Source of the DNA: Bradyrhizobium retamae
GTDB taxonomy: Bacteria > Pseudomonadota > Alphaproteobacteria > Rhizobiales > Xanthobacteraceae
Direction of reading: 5' to 3'
DNA: 64,000 nucleotides
NCBI RefSeq assembly: GCF_001440415.1
Contig: NZ_LLYA01000112.1
Location: 62,001-126,000 of the forward strand
The translations under genes and the position numbers were made by a program. Numbering within the stretch: the first letter of the stretch is position 1; every line of letters starts with the position of its first letter. Below the pieces are notes generated by a model, which was not told where the DNA came from, ran no database searches, and saw only the letters and a list, made by a program, of their open reading frames with translations. Below, piece after piece: positions 42,037 to 51,248 of this stretch.

Positions 42037-43341
42037 ATGGCAGTTACCGATATTGCATCCCGGACCTATAACCATGGCTGGCGGCTCGACCCGATCGTGC
42101 GCAGCCTGCTCGATACCGATTTTTACAAGCTTTTGATGCTGCAGATGATCCGGGAATTTTACCCGGAACAGCGCGTCACCTTTTCGGTCATCAACCGCAC
42201 CCGGCATGTCCGCCTTGCCGAGATCGTCGATGAGGGCGAACTGCGCGCACAGCTCGACCACGCGCGCACCATCCGCTTCACCAAGAAGGAGCTGATCTGG
42301 CTCGCCGGTAACACGTTCTACGGCAAGACCCAGATGTTTTCGCCGGACTTCATCCACTGGCTCGCCAACTTCCGTCTGCCCGAATACGAGCTCAACAAGG
42401 TCGACGGCCAGTACGAGCTGCACTTCCACGGGCCATGGACCCACACCACGATGTGGGAAATCCCGGCGCTCGCGATCATGAACGAGCTGCGCTCGCGGCA
42501 GGCGACCAAGGGTCAGGGACGCTTCGTGCTCGACGTGCTCTATGCCCGCGCCAAGGCCAAGCTGTGGTCCAAGGTGGAGCGGCTGCGCAAGCTCGAGGGC
42601 CTCCGGCTGTCGGACTTCGGCACGCGCCGACGCCACGGCCATCTGTGGCAGCGCTGGTGCGTCGAGGCCGTCAAGGAGGGCCTCGGCCCCTCTTTCACCG
42701 GCACCTCCAACGTGCTGCTGGCGATGGACAACGATCTTGAAGCGATCGGCACCAATGCGCATGAATTGCCGATGGTCGCGGCCGCGCTCGCCGATTCCGA
42801 CGAGGAGTTGCGCTGGGCACCCTATCGCATCCTCGATCAGTGGCGACACACCTACGGCGGCAATCTCTTGATCGCGCTGCCCGACGCCTTCGGCACCAAG
42901 ACGTTCCTGCGCGATGCACCTGACTGGGTCGCCGACTGGACCGGCTTCCGCCCGGACAGCGCGCCGCCGATCACGGCCGGCGAGGACATCATCAAATGGT
43001 GGAAGCAGAAGGGCCGCGAGCCTAAGGAGAAGCTGCTGGTGTTCTCCGACGGCATGGATGTCGATTCGATCGAGGAGACTTATCGTCATTTCGCCGGACG
43101 CGTCCGCATCTCGTTCGGCTGGGGCACCAATCTCACCAACGATTTCGTCGGCTGCGCGCCGGACGGATCGGCCGATCTCGATCCGATCTCGCTGGTCTGC
43201 AAGGTGACATCCGTCGATGGGCGGCCGGCGGTCAAGCTGTCTGATAATCCCGAGAAGGCCACCGGCACGCCGTCCGAGATCGAACGTTATTTGCGCGTGT
43301 TCGGCAATGCCGGCCGCGTCCGCGCCGCCGTGCACGTCTGA
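42037..43341 (+). CDS. pncB: Nicotinate phosphoribosyltransferase
   Basis: 434 residues. Converts nicotinate and PRPP (with ATP) to nicotinate mononucleotide for NAD salvage. Signatures: [15 protein letters not shown] near residue 30, [16 protein letters not shown], the catalytic-region [18 protein letters not shown] and [36 protein letters not shown] and [11 protein letters not shown]. All expected blocks are present. It starts 69 bases after nicB on the same strand without an obvious ribosome site. Its place next to nicotinate dehydrogenase links salvage and catabolism of the same compound. Confidence 0.95.
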   Translation: MAVTDIASRTYNHGWRLDPIVRSLLDTDFYKLLMLQMIREFYPEQRVTFSVINRTRHVRLAEIVDEGELRAQLDHARTIRFTKKELIWLAGNTFYGKTQMFSPDFIHWLANFRLPEYELNKVDGQYELHFHGPWTHTTMWEIPALAIMNELRSRQATKGQGRFVLDVLYARAKAKLWSKVERLRKLEGLRLSDFGTRRRHGHLWQRWCVEAVKEGLGPSFTGTSNVLLAMDNDLEAIGTNAHELPMVAAALADSDEELRWAPYRILDQWRHTYGGNLLIALPDAFGTKTFLRDAPDWVADWTGFRPDSAPPITAGEDIIKWWKQKGREPKEKLLVFSDGMDVDSIEETYRHFAGRVRISFGWGTNLTNDFVGCAPDGSADLDPISLVCKVTSVDGRPAVKLSDNPEKATGTPSEIERYLRVFGNAGRVRAAVHV

Positions 43342-43386
43342 GCCATCACATACTTTCCCGCCACCACTTGATCTGACGAGCCCCGC

Positions 43387-44682
43387 ATGCCCGCACCCAA
43401 GCCGCCTGCCTTCGAAACCCTGAGCCTGCATGCCGGCCAGCGCCCTGATCCCGCAACCGGCGCCCGCGCCGTTCCGGTCTACCAGACCACCTCCTACGTG
43501 TTCCAGGACTCCGACCACGCCGCGGCGCTGTTCAACCTCGAGCGCGCCGGACACATCTACACCCGCATTTCCAATCCCACGACCGCCGTGCTCGAGGAGC
43601 GGCTCGCGGCACTGGAAGCCGGCGTCGGCGCGATCTGCACGGCGAGCGGCATGGCCGCGATGCATCTGGCGATCGCAACGATCCTCAACGCCGGCGACCA
43701 CATCGTCGCCTCCGCCTCGCTCTATGGCGGCACCATCAATTTGCTGGCGCACACGCTGCCGCGCTTCGGCATCACGACGACGTTCGTCAAACCGCGCGCG
43801 CTCGATGAATTCCGCGCCGCGATCAAGCCAAACACGCGGCTGGTGATCGGCGAGACCATCGGCAATCCCGGGCTGGAGGTGCTGGATATTCCGGCGGTCG
43901 CGCAGATCGCGCATGACGCCAAGATTCCGCTCCTGATCGACAACACCTTTGCGACGCCGTTCCTCAGCCGCCCGATCGAGCTCGGCGCCGACATCGTGAT
44001 GAACTCGGCGACCAAATGGATCGGCGGCCACGGCATCGCCATTGGCGGCGTCATCGTCGATGGCGGCCGGTTCGATTGGCACGCGTCGGGCAAATTCCCC
44101 CAGCTCACCGAACCCTATGCCGGCTATCACGGCATCGTCTTCGACGAGCAGTTCGGCCAGGCCGCCTTCATCATGCGCGCCCGCACCGAGGGCCTGCGCG
44201 ACTTCGGCGCCTGCCTGTCGCCGACCAACGCGTTTCACCTGCTGCAGGGCGTCGAGACGCTCGGCGTGCGGATGGAGCGCCACATGAGCAACACGCTTGC
44301 GGTGCTCGAAGCGCTGAGCGCCAACAAGGCGGTCGAGTGGGTGCTGCATCCGGCGCTGGAAAATCATCCCGACCATCAGCTCGCGAAGCGGCTGTTGCCG
44401 CGCGGCGCCGGATCGATCGTCTCTTTCGGCATCAAGGGTGGCCGGGCGGCGGGCAAAAAATTCATCGAGTCGTTGCGGATGATCAGCCATCTCGCCAATG
44501 TCGGTGACGCCAAGACGCTGGTCATTCACCCCGCCAGCACCACGCATCAGCAGATGGATGCCGCCCAGTTGAAGGCCGCGGGGATCGGCGAGGAGCTGGT
44601 GCGGCTGTCGATCGGAATTGAGGCCGCTTCCGATATCATCGACGATCTCAGCCAGGCGCTTCGCGCATCGCAGAAGGTTTGA
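43387..44682 (+). CDS. metY: O-acetylhomoserine sulfhydrylase-type PLP enzyme (Cys/Met metabolism)
   Basis: 431 residues, PLP-dependent gamma-replacement family. N-terminal FETLSLHAGQRPDPATGARAVPVYQTTSYVF, PLP-binding aspartate in PLLIDNTFATPFLSRP, and Schiff-base Lys210 in NSATKWIGGHG. Length and the LSIGIEAASDIIDDLSQAL tail fit MetY (O-acetylhomoserine plus sulfide to homocysteine). Cystathionine gamma-synthase-type activity cannot be excluded. It is followed 3 bases later by an alpha/beta hydrolase gene. Confidence 0.88.
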   Translation: MPAPKPPAFETLSLHAGQRPDPATGARAVPVYQTTSYVFQDSDHAAALFNLERAGHIYTRISNPTTAVLEERLAALEAGVGAICTASGMAAMHLAIATILNAGDHIVASASLYGGTINLLAHTLPRFGITTTFVKPRALDEFRAAIKPNTRLVIGETIGNPGLEVLDIPAVAQIAHDAKIPLLIDNTFATPFLSRPIELGADIVMNSATKWIGGHGIAIGGVIVDGGRFDWHASGKFPQLTEPYAGYHGIVFDEQFGQAAFIMRARTEGLRDFGACLSPTNAFHLLQGVETLGVRMERHMSNTLAVLEALSANKAVEWVLHPALENHPDHQLAKRLLPRGAGSIVSFGIKGGRAAGKKFIESLRMISHLANVGDAKTLVIHPASTTHQQMDAAQLKAAGIGEELVRLSIGIEAASDIIDDLSQALRASQKV

Positions 44683-44685
44683 CCC

Positions 44686-45468
44686 ATGCAGCTTTCCGTC
44701 AACGGTGCTGATGTCTTCGTTGCGACCGGCGGCCGGCCGTTCGATCCGTCGCTGCCCGCGCTGGTGATGCTGCACGGCGCGGGGTTTGATCATTCGACCT
44801 GGGCGCTGCACAGCCGCTGGTTCGCCCATCACGGCTACGCCGTGCTGGCGCCCGACTTGCCCGGCCATGGCCGTTCGGGAGGCAGCCCGCTGCCAACCAT
44901 CGCCGACATGGCCGACTGGACCGCCGCGTTGCTCGACGCTGCGGCTGCGCCGAAGGCGAAGCTGATCGGCCATTCGATGGGCTCGCTGATCGCGCTGGAG
45001 ACGTCCGCGCGTCATCCCGACAAGGTGTCCGGCCTCAGCCTGATCGGCACCGCTGCTGCGATGACGGTCGGCCCCGATCTGCTCAAGGCCGCCGAGGTCA
45101 ACAACCCCGATGCCATCGATATGGTCTCGATCTGGGGCCTCGGCTTCAAGGCCGAGCTCGGCGGCAGTCTCGCGCCGGGATTGTGGATGCATCAGGGCGC
45201 GCAGCGCGTGCTGCAGCAGACGCGGCCGGGCGTGCTCTACAGCGATCTCAATGCCTGCAACTCCTATCAGAACGCACTCGCGGCAGCCGCGCAGGTGAAG
45301 GTGCCCGTCACCTTCATTCTCGGTGAGCGCGACATGATGACGCCAGCCAAGGGCGGCAAGGCGCTGGCTGCGGCGACGCCGAACTCGCGTACGATCGTCG
45401 TGCCCGGCGCCGGCCACATGATCATGGCTGAAGCGCCCGACGAGTTGCTGGCGGCCTTGCGGCAGTAG
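44686..45468 (+). CDS. Alpha/beta-fold hydrolase
   Basis: 260 residues. The nucleophile elbow GHSMGS places Ser97; HGAGFDHSTWALHSRWF is the oxyanion-hole region; LGERDMMTP supplies the acid and PGAGHMIMAEAPDELL the histidine. A complete catalytic triad is therefore visible. Substrate unknown. Translationally coupled to the MetY-type gene (3-base gap), so an ester or thioester linked to homoserine or methionine metabolism is one option. Confidence 0.85.
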   Translation: MQLSVNGADVFVATGGRPFDPSLPALVMLHGAGFDHSTWALHSRWFAHHGYAVLAPDLPGHGRSGGSPLPTIADMADWTAALLDAAAAPKAKLIGHSMGSLIALETSARHPDKVSGLSLIGTAAAMTVGPDLLKAAEVNNPDAIDMVSIWGLGFKAELGGSLAPGLWMHQGAQRVLQQTRPGVLYSDLNACNSYQNALAAAAQVKVPVTFILGERDMMTPAKGGKALAAATPNSRTIVVPGAGHMIMAEAPDELLAALRQ

Positions 45469-45505
45469 GCCCGCCTGTCAAGCCTGCGCATGACGACTGA
45501 GGACA

Positions 45506-46531
45506 CTACTGCCTTCCCGGCTGCCTGCGCTCCACCGGATGGATGTCGATCGCCCGCAACCTTCCCATCCGCAACACATGCATCGCGAGCGTCCGCCCGA
45601 TGCGGTCGCGATCGAGGGCGCGGATCAGATCGTCGACGCCGTTGATCTCGACGCCGTCGAGCTTGATCACGACATCGCCCGGCAACAGTCCCGCCTTCGC
45701 GGCCGGGCTGTCCGGCTCGATCTGCGCCAGCAGCGCGCCCATCTTGTTGTCGACGCCGGCGACCACCGCATGCCGCCGCGGGATCGGCGCGGTCTGGCCT
45801 GCGACGCCGATATAGGCGCGGCGGACATAGCCGTGGCGGATGATCTCGGACAGCACGAACTGCGCCGTGTTGCTGGCGACCGCGAAGCAGATGCCCTGCG
45901 CGCCGTTGATGATTGCGGTGTTGATGCCGATCACCTCCGATGCCGACGACACCAGCGGCCCGCCGGAATTGCCGGGATTCAGCGCAGCATCGGTCTGGAT
46001 CACGTCCTCGATGGTCCGGCCGCTCACCGAGCGGATCGAGCGGCCGAGCGCCGACACCACGCCGGCGGTCACCGTCGATTCGAAGCCGAGCGGATTGCCG
46101 ATCGCGACCACGAGTTGGCCGCGACGCAGGCTCTTGGAGTTGCCGAGCGAGGCATAACGCAGATCGCGCGCGCCGTCGGCCCGCAGCAAGGCAAGGTCCG
46201 TGTCTGGATCGACGCCGAGCACGTGAGCGTCGGTGACGAATCCTTCAGTGTCGCGCAGCCTGATCTCCTTCGATGATCCGACCACATGGCTGTTGGTCAG
46301 CACGAGACCGTCGGGCGAGATGACAATACCGGACCCAAGTCCGCCGCGCTCACGCGCGCTGCGCACCTTCGGCCCGGTTTCGACGCGCACGACTGCGGGA
46401 CCGACCCGCTCGGTCACATCGATCACGGCATTGGAATAGGCATCGAGCAAAACCCGGTCATTGTCCCGGGCAGGCTCGGCGGTTCGCGACGACAGTTCGT
46501 CATCGGCGATATCTGAGGTAAAATCCAACAT
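45506..46531 (-). CDS. HtrA/DegP-like trypsin-type serine protease with one PDZ domain
   Basis: 341 residues. The triad is intact: His82 (LTNSHVVG), Asp112 (DPDTDLALLR) and Ser189 (NPGNSGGPL). One PDZ domain follows (about 235-325, MGALLAQIEPDSPAAKAGLLPGDVVIKLDGVEINGVDDLIRAL). No signal peptide or N-terminal membrane segment is visible, so it appears cytoplasmic or uses a non-classical route, unlike DegP/DegS. It is in the same direction as the GMC oxidoreductase pair, 83 bases downstream. Confidence 0.88.
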   Translation of the reverse strand: MLDFTSDIADDELSSRTAEPARDNDRVLLDAYSNAVIDVTERVGPAVVRVETGPKVRSARERGGLGSGIVISPDGLVLTNSHVVGSSKEIRLRDTEGFVTDAHVLGVDPDTDLALLRADGARDLRYASLGNSKSLRRGQLVVAIGNPLGFESTVTAGVVSALGRSIRSVSGRTIEDVIQTDAALNPGNSGGPLVSSASEVIGINTAIINGAQGICFAVASNTAQFVLSEIIRHGYVRRAYIGVAGQTAPIPRRHAVVAGVDNKMGALLAQIEPDSPAAKAGLLPGDVVIKLDGVEINGVDDLIRALDRDRIGRTLAMHVLRMGRLRAIDIHPVERRQPGRQ

Positions 46532-46614
46532 GGCAAGATTCCTTCGGCCTCACCAGATGGTGGTCGGGAACCGCCTGCGCAAGGTGCCCGGGCATCCAGC
46601 GCAGGGCAGGCCTG

Positions 46615-47064
46615 CTAGGGCGCCCTTCTGAGCTTCGCCGGCCGCGCCTTGACGGGGTCGAGCAACGACCAGTCCCCCTCTTCCAGCACGTGGCCCTTCG
46701 GGAACGGCGCGCGAAGCTCCAGCCCGAGCGAGCGCAGCACGCGGTCATCGCGGTAGTAGCATTGCAGCACGACGCGAACGAGTGTCGCGGCGGGGCCGCC
46801 GCCGGTGGCGCGGAATTCTCTTGCGACCTCGTCGCGCCGCGCCGCGTCAAGCTCAGCCAACGGCTTGCCGGCCAGACGCGCCAGATGGTCGAGCGCGGCA
46901 CGCACCATCGCAGTATCGCGGCCGAGCGTCGCCAGCATATCGGCCTGGATCGCAGGATCGTCGGCGCCGGGCACCTTGTACTCGTCGCTGGCGGGAATGA
47001 TCATTGCAGCGACGGTGCGGAGATCGTCGCGTTGGGCTGCGGTCAGTTCATTGGCTGCGGACAT
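46615..47064 (-). CDS. Small partner of GMC oxidoreductase (gluconate 2-dehydrogenase subunit 3-like)
   Basis: 149 residues: ELTAAQRDDLRTVAAMIIPASDEYKVPGADDPAIQADMLATLGRD near the N-terminus is the usual opening of the GMC-associated small subunit family. Unlike classical Gluconate_2-dh3 proteins I see no Tat signal, in line with the GMC partner also lacking an export signal. The start at 47064 lies 7 bases after the GMC stop; an in-frame start at 47091 would overlap it. Likely required for stability or assembly of the flavoprotein. Confidence 0.7.
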   Translation of the reverse strand: MSAANELTAAQRDDLRTVAAMIIPASDEYKVPGADDPAIQADMLATLGRDTAMVRAALDHLARLAGKPLAELDAARRDEVAREFRATGGGPAATLVRVVLQCYYRDDRVLRSLGLELRAPFPKGHVLEEGDWSLLDPVKARPAKLRRAP

Positions 47065-47071
47065 CGCGGTC

Positions 47072-48670
47072 TCAATCAAAGAGGTTGGCAAGGCGTTGCT
47101 TCATCTGGTCGGCGACGTAGAGCGCGATCGCCTGGATGGTCGAGGTCGGGTTCACGCCGCCTGACGTGACGAACACGCTGCCGTCGACGATGAAGAGGTT
47201 TTTCACGTCGTGTGACCGGCCCCATTCGTTGACCACCGAGCGCGCAGGATCGGTGCCCATCCGCGCGGTACCGAGCAGATGCCAGCCGCCCCAGGGAATC
47301 GGGTTGTTGATGCAGATGTCGGTGGCGCCGGCGGTTTCGAGAATTTCCCGGCCGCGCGCCAATCCATGCTCCATCATCTTCCGGCTGTTCTCGCTGATCG
47401 TGTAGTCGATCTTCGGCGCGGGAATCCCGTGGCTGTCCTTCAGCACGGGATCGAGCGTGACGCGGTTGTGCTCCTCGGGCAGATCCTCGCAGATCGCAGA
47501 TACCGCGAGCCGATGGCCGTTAAGCTTGCGGAACACGCGGTGATGGTCCGCGCCCCATGGCAAAATGCCCTTCTGTTCGCTCGCGACGGCTTCGAACACC
47601 GGCCCCGCGCCGCGGCCGAACTGGATGCCGTAGCCGCGCACGAAGCCGCGCGAGAGATCGGTGTCGTAAAACTCCTTGCTCCAGAGGCAAGTCGGCGGCG
47701 CGCGGTTAGAGTCGGTCGGCTCCTTCACAAAACCGTAGATTTGCGCATAGGGATGGAACATCAGGTTCTTGCCGACCAGGCCGGATGAATTGGCCAGGCC
47801 ATTCGGGAAGCGGCCGGAGACCGAATTCAGCAACAGCCGCGGCGTGCCGACGCCGTTGCAGGCGATGATGACGACTTCGGCCGGCTGGAACTGCTCGACG
47901 CCATCCTTGTCGTAATAGACGACGCCCGAGGCCATGCCATGTTCATTGGTCAGGATCTCGCGGACGCGGCAATGAGTCTTGAGCTCGACGCCGGAGCGGA
48001 TCGCCTGAGGCCAATAGGTGATGTCGGTCGAGGCTTTGGCGCCTTGCGCGCAGGCCGGCGTGCAATGGCCGAGATTGATACAGCGCGCCCGGCCCTCGTA
48101 ATCCATCGTCGCGACCGTGGTGTCCGACGGCCACCAATGCCAGCCGAGCTTGTTCATGGCCTTGCCGATCAGCGGGCCGGAAAGTCCGAGCGGCTGCGGC
48201 GGCATCGGCGGGTGCGTCAGCGGCGACAACGGATCGCCCGACAAACCCGAGACCCCCATCATGCGGTCGTTCTCTTCGAAGAACGGCACCAGCGTGTCGT
48301 AGTCGATCGGCCAGTCATCAGCAACGCCGTCGAGCGTTTTCGCCTTGAAATCGGAGGGATGCAGCCGCGGCCAATGCGCGGTGTACATCACAGTCGAGCC
48401 GCCGACACCGTTGAAGTTCACGACCTTGATCGGCGAGTTGTCGTCGTTGATCGGATAGTCCTCGGGCCTGCCGCGGATGTTCGGACTGGTCGACCAGTCG
48501 CCGTAAAACTTCGCCTCCCAGTCGCGCCCCGTGCTCGGATATTCCGAGGGCTTCATCCAGCCGCCCTGGTCGAGGCAGAGGATATGCATCTTGGTTTCAG
48601 CCAGGCTCCACGCCACCGCCGCGCCGGACGCGCCGGCGCCGATGATGAGGACGTCAACGGGATCGTTCAT
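47072..48670 (-). CDS. GMC family FAD oxidoreductase
   Basis: 532 residues. FAD-binding start VDVLIIGAGASGAAVAWSLAETKMHILCLDQGG, GMC block FNGVGGSTVMYTAHWPRLHPSDF, VIIACNGVGTPRLLLNS, and the C-terminal GGWHLLGTARMGTDPARSVVNEWGR...LFIVDGSVFVTSGGVNPTSTIQAIAL, which holds the catalytic His region and FAD contacts. Probably oxidises an alcohol or polyol; acceptor unknown. AGGGAGCGAAG precedes the start at 48670. It forms a unit with the small protein downstream and is divergent from a Baeyer-Villiger-type monooxygenase. Confidence 0.88.
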   Translation of the reverse strand: MNDPVDVLIIGAGASGAAVAWSLAETKMHILCLDQGGWMKPSEYPSTGRDWEAKFYGDWSTSPNIRGRPEDYPINDDNSPIKVVNFNGVGGSTVMYTAHWPRLHPSDFKAKTLDGVADDWPIDYDTLVPFFEENDRMMGVSGLSGDPLSPLTHPPMPPQPLGLSGPLIGKAMNKLGWHWWPSDTTVATMDYEGRARCINLGHCTPACAQGAKASTDITYWPQAIRSGVELKTHCRVREILTNEHGMASGVVYYDKDGVEQFQPAEVVIIACNGVGTPRLLLNSVSGRFPNGLANSSGLVGKNLMFHPYAQIYGFVKEPTDSNRAPPTCLWSKEFYDTDLSRGFVRGYGIQFGRGAGPVFEAVASEQKGILPWGADHHRVFRKLNGHRLAVSAICEDLPEEHNRVTLDPVLKDSHGIPAPKIDYTISENSRKMMEHGLARGREILETAGATDICINNPIPWGGWHLLGTARMGTDPARSVVNEWGRSHDVKNLFIVDGSVFVTSGGVNPTSTIQAIALYVADQMKQRLANLFD

Positions 48671-48801
48671 TGCGGTCGCTTCGCTCCCTGAATTAGCGTC
48701 GCCTTGAAGGCGATCTGGGCTCCACGATAGGGGCAGATGCGGCCGGCAGTAAAGCCGAGCAAGGCCGACTTGGCGGGACAAACGCGCAACCCTGCCACGC
48801 C

Positions 48802-50469
48802 TTGATACAGGTTTGTCCGCGGGCGCGAGACCGGATAGCTTTTGAGCAAACCATAAGCGCGGGAGCGACGCCGATTCCGGACTACGACGCCATCATCATC
48901 GGCGCGGGCATGTCGGGGCTGTACCAGCTCTACCGGCTGCGCGAGCAGGGTTTTCGCGTGCGGGTGTTCGAGGCCGGTACCGATGTCGGCGGCACCTGGT
49001 ACTGGAACCGCTATCCCGGCGCGCGCTTCGATTCCGAAAGCTATTCCTATGGCTACTCGTTCTCGAAGGAGTTGCTTGAGGAATGGGAATGGTCGGAGCA
49101 TTTTGCGGGCCAGCCGGAGACGTTGCGCTATCTCAATTACGTCGCCGACAAGTTCGACCTGCGCCAGGATATCCAGTTCAGGAGCCGGGTGACGGCGGCT
49201 GCTTACGAGGAAGATACGCGGAGCTGGACCATTACGCTGGAGGACGGCAGCCGGTTCGACGCGCGCTTCCTGATCACCGCGATCGGGCCGTTGTCGACGC
49301 CTACCCTGCCGCGGATCGAGGGCCGCGAGGATTTCAAAGGCGCCTCCTTTCATACCGCACGGTGGCCGAAGGAGCCGGTGGATTTTGCCGGCAAGCGCGT
49401 CGCCGTGATCGGCACCGGCGCGACCGGCGTGCAGACCATTCAAACCATTGCCGGCTCGGTTGGCCATCTCACCGTATTCCAGCGCACGCCGAACTGGTGC
49501 GCGCCGCTGCACAACGGCAAAATCGACGCCGAAACCCAGAGGAAGATCAAGACCGGCTATCCCGAGATCTTCGCCCGTTGCCAGGAAACCTTCGCCTGCT
49601 TCCTGCACACGCCGGATCCGCGCGGCGCGTTCGAGGTGTCGGACGAGGAGCGCGAGGCGTTTTATGAAAAGCTCTATGGCGAGCGCGGCTTCGGCATCTG
49701 GCAGGGAAACTTTCGCGACATACTGATCGACCGCAGGGCGAACGCCACGATCTCCGATTTCGTCGCGCGCAAGATCCGGCAGCGCGTGAAGAATTCGGCG
49801 GTCGCGGAAAAACTGATTCCGAAAAATCACGGCTTTGGCACCCGCCGGCTGCCGCTCGAAACGTTCTATTACGAAGTCTACAACCAGGACAATGTCGAAC
49901 TGGTCGACATCAACGAGACGCCGATCGAGCGGATCACGCCTGAGGGCATCAGGACAAGCGAACGGGATTACGAGTTCGACATCATCATCTACGCGACCGG
50001 TTTCGATGCCATCACCGGCAGTTTCGACAAAATCGATTTTCGTGGCGTTGGCGGCGCGCGGTTGAAAGACAAGTGGCGACAAGGCCCGGAGACCTATCTC
50101 GGCATCATGGTGCATGAATTTCCGAACATGCTGATGCTGATGGGGCCGCACACCGCGCTCGGCAACATCCCGCGCAGCATCGAATACAGCGTCGACTGGG
50201 TCACCGGGCTGCTCCTGTTCGCGATGAAAGAGGGGTTGACGCGGCTGGAAGCGACGCCGGAGGGCGTGAAAGCCTGGACCGATCACGTCAAGGCGCTCGG
50301 CGAGGGATTGCTGTCCAACGAGGTCAATTCCTGGATGACCGGCATCAATTCCAATGTCGAAGGCAAACAGAGGCGGATCGTCGCCCGCTACAGCGGCAGC
50401 GCGCCGGCTTATCGCGCACGATGCGATGCGGTAGCGGCGAAGGGATACGATGAGTTGAGGCTGGGGTAG
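48802..50469 (+). CDS. Baeyer-Villiger-type flavin monooxygenase
   Basis: 555 residues. FAD fold YDAIIIGAGMSGLYQLYRLREQGFRVRVFEAG, GGTWYWNRYPGARFDSESYSYGYSF, the type-I BVMO fingerprint FKGASFHTARWP (178-189, FxGxxxHTxxWP) and an NADPH fold RVAVIGTGATGVQTIQTIA. C-terminal ATG motif IIYATGFDAITGSF. NADPH- and O2-dependent conversion of a ketone to an ester or lactone is expected. The only start in frame upstream of the FAD fold is a TTG at 48802 with no clear ribosome site, so the N-terminus is uncertain. Divergent from the GMC dehydrogenase, which could supply a ketone (inference). Confidence 0.87.
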   Translation: MIQVCPRARDRIAFEQTISAGATPIPDYDAIIIGAGMSGLYQLYRLREQGFRVRVFEAGTDVGGTWYWNRYPGARFDSESYSYGYSFSKELLEEWEWSEHFAGQPETLRYLNYVADKFDLRQDIQFRSRVTAAAYEEDTRSWTITLEDGSRFDARFLITAIGPLSTPTLPRIEGREDFKGASFHTARWPKEPVDFAGKRVAVIGTGATGVQTIQTIAGSVGHLTVFQRTPNWCAPLHNGKIDAETQRKIKTGYPEIFARCQETFACFLHTPDPRGAFEVSDEEREAFYEKLYGERGFGIWQGNFRDILIDRRANATISDFVARKIRQRVKNSAVAEKLIPKNHGFGTRRLPLETFYYEVYNQDNVELVDINETPIERITPEGIRTSERDYEFDIIIYATGFDAITGSFDKIDFRGVGGARLKDKWRQGPETYLGIMVHEFPNMLMLMGPHTALGNIPRSIEYSVDWVTGLLLFAMKEGLTRLEATPEGVKAWTDHVKALGEGLLSNEVNSWMTGINSNVEGKQRRIVARYSGSAPAYRARCDAVAAKGYDELRLG

Positions 50470-51000
50470 CACCCTCCCCTGGAGGGGCGCGCACGTCTGT
50501 TCCAAATTTTCTAACAATCAGATATGACTTCGCGATCTCGCGGCGCATTGCGTCCGAGGTTTGCTCTCAACTTCCCGCCCTCTTGTTTAGAGGGCGCAGG
50601 GAAGACCGGATGCGCGCCGCACCCGCGGTCTCGTGTGCAAAGTGCGCAAAAGAAAACGCACACGAGCATACAGGTATAGCGGGAGCATCCCGGCCTTCCC
50701 TGCGCAATGGCTTTACGGCTTACTTCGTGCTCTCCCCGGAGAACGGCTCTTTTGCCTCCGTCGCCCCCGAGAAGCTTCGCTTCCAAAGGACTTAACGCCA
50801 GCACCGCGACGCCAGGACCACACGACTTCGCCGTACGCTTCCTGCGCCCACGTCTTGCGCGTTCAGCGTCCATCGCATCTCACCGCACGTTCGTGACGAT
50901 CGCGAAGCGCCCCTCATCCGCCGTGAGACGGGCGGAGTTATGCGACTGATTTGGGTGAGGACGAAAGCGGAATATTTTTGATTCCGGGGCTTGACGCGAT

Positions 51001-51015
51001 TTCTGAAAATCAGAA
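51001..51015. repeat. Short perfect palindrome
   Basis: TTCTGA-AAA-TCAGAA, 6-bp arms. Located just before the tandem repeat in the gene-free region; it could be an operator-like site but has no adjacent gene start. Confidence 0.4.
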
Positions 51016-51028
51016 GTGATTTGCCCGG

Positions 51029-51079
51029 TCGGGCAGTCACATACGAGATCACAGTCGGGCACTCACATACGAGATCACA
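51029..51079. repeat. Tandem 25-bp direct repeat
   Basis: Two copies (51029-51053 and 51055-51079) beginning TCGGGCA and ending CATACGAGATCACA differ at one base (GTC versus CTC after TCGGGCA). Period 26 bases. No function is visible. Confidence 0.6.
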
Positions 51080-51100
51080 TATGTCAGCTTCGGCTACATG

Positions 51101-51244
51101 CCGTCGTCCCGGCCAGGCGACGCGCGGGCCGGGACCCATACACCGCGGTCGCCATTGTGGAGCACGCAGGTCGGCGTCCTTCTTCAACAACACAACCCTG
51201 TGGTTATGGGTCCCTGCCTTCGCAAGCCTTCGCAGGGACGACGG
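51101..51244. repeat. Nested inverted repeat, probable terminator of the carboxylase gene
   Basis: CCGTCGTCCC (51101-51110) pairs with GGGACGACGG (51235-51244), and GGGACCCATA (51131-51140) with TATGGGTCCC (51205-51214). It ends 4 bases before the stop codon side of the minus-strand carboxylase gene. This matches the common Bradyrhizobium theme of CGTCCCGG...GGGACGACG repeats (from memory). Confidence 0.6.
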
Positions 51245-51248
51245 TGTA

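Larger units (their letters stand above)
50470..51248. other. Repeat-rich intergenic region, no gene supported
   Basis: 779 bases without a credible gene; short frames on both strands have no family pattern. The stretch from about 50570 to 50950 (GCGGGAGCATCCCGGCC..., CGCCAGGACCACACGAC...) resembles a long dispersed repeat I recall between genes in Bradyrhizobium and Rhodopseudomonas. It is followed by a small palindrome, a tandem 25-mer and a large nested palindrome, annotated separately. Confidence 0.55.

Noticed and set aside
39271..45417. A 2048-codon open frame on the minus strand opposite nicB, pncB, metY and the hydrolase gene
   Set aside because: Its translation is Arg/Asp/His/Gly-rich with no family pattern and it lies antisense to four well-supported genes in conserved families. 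It is the mirror of high-GC third-position codon bias.
48667..50517. A 616-codon minus-strand frame opposite the monooxygenase
   Set aside because: It is antisense to a gene with intact FAD, NADPH and fingerprint motifs and shows no recognisable domain.
50511..50873. Short frames in the repeat-rich gap
   Set aside because: They coincide with a probable dispersed repeat; such frames are commonly mis-annotated as hypothetical proteins.
51029..51079. Tandem 25-mer considered as a CRISPR fragment
   Set aside because: Only two copies with a single-base gap between them, no spacers and no cas genes nearby.
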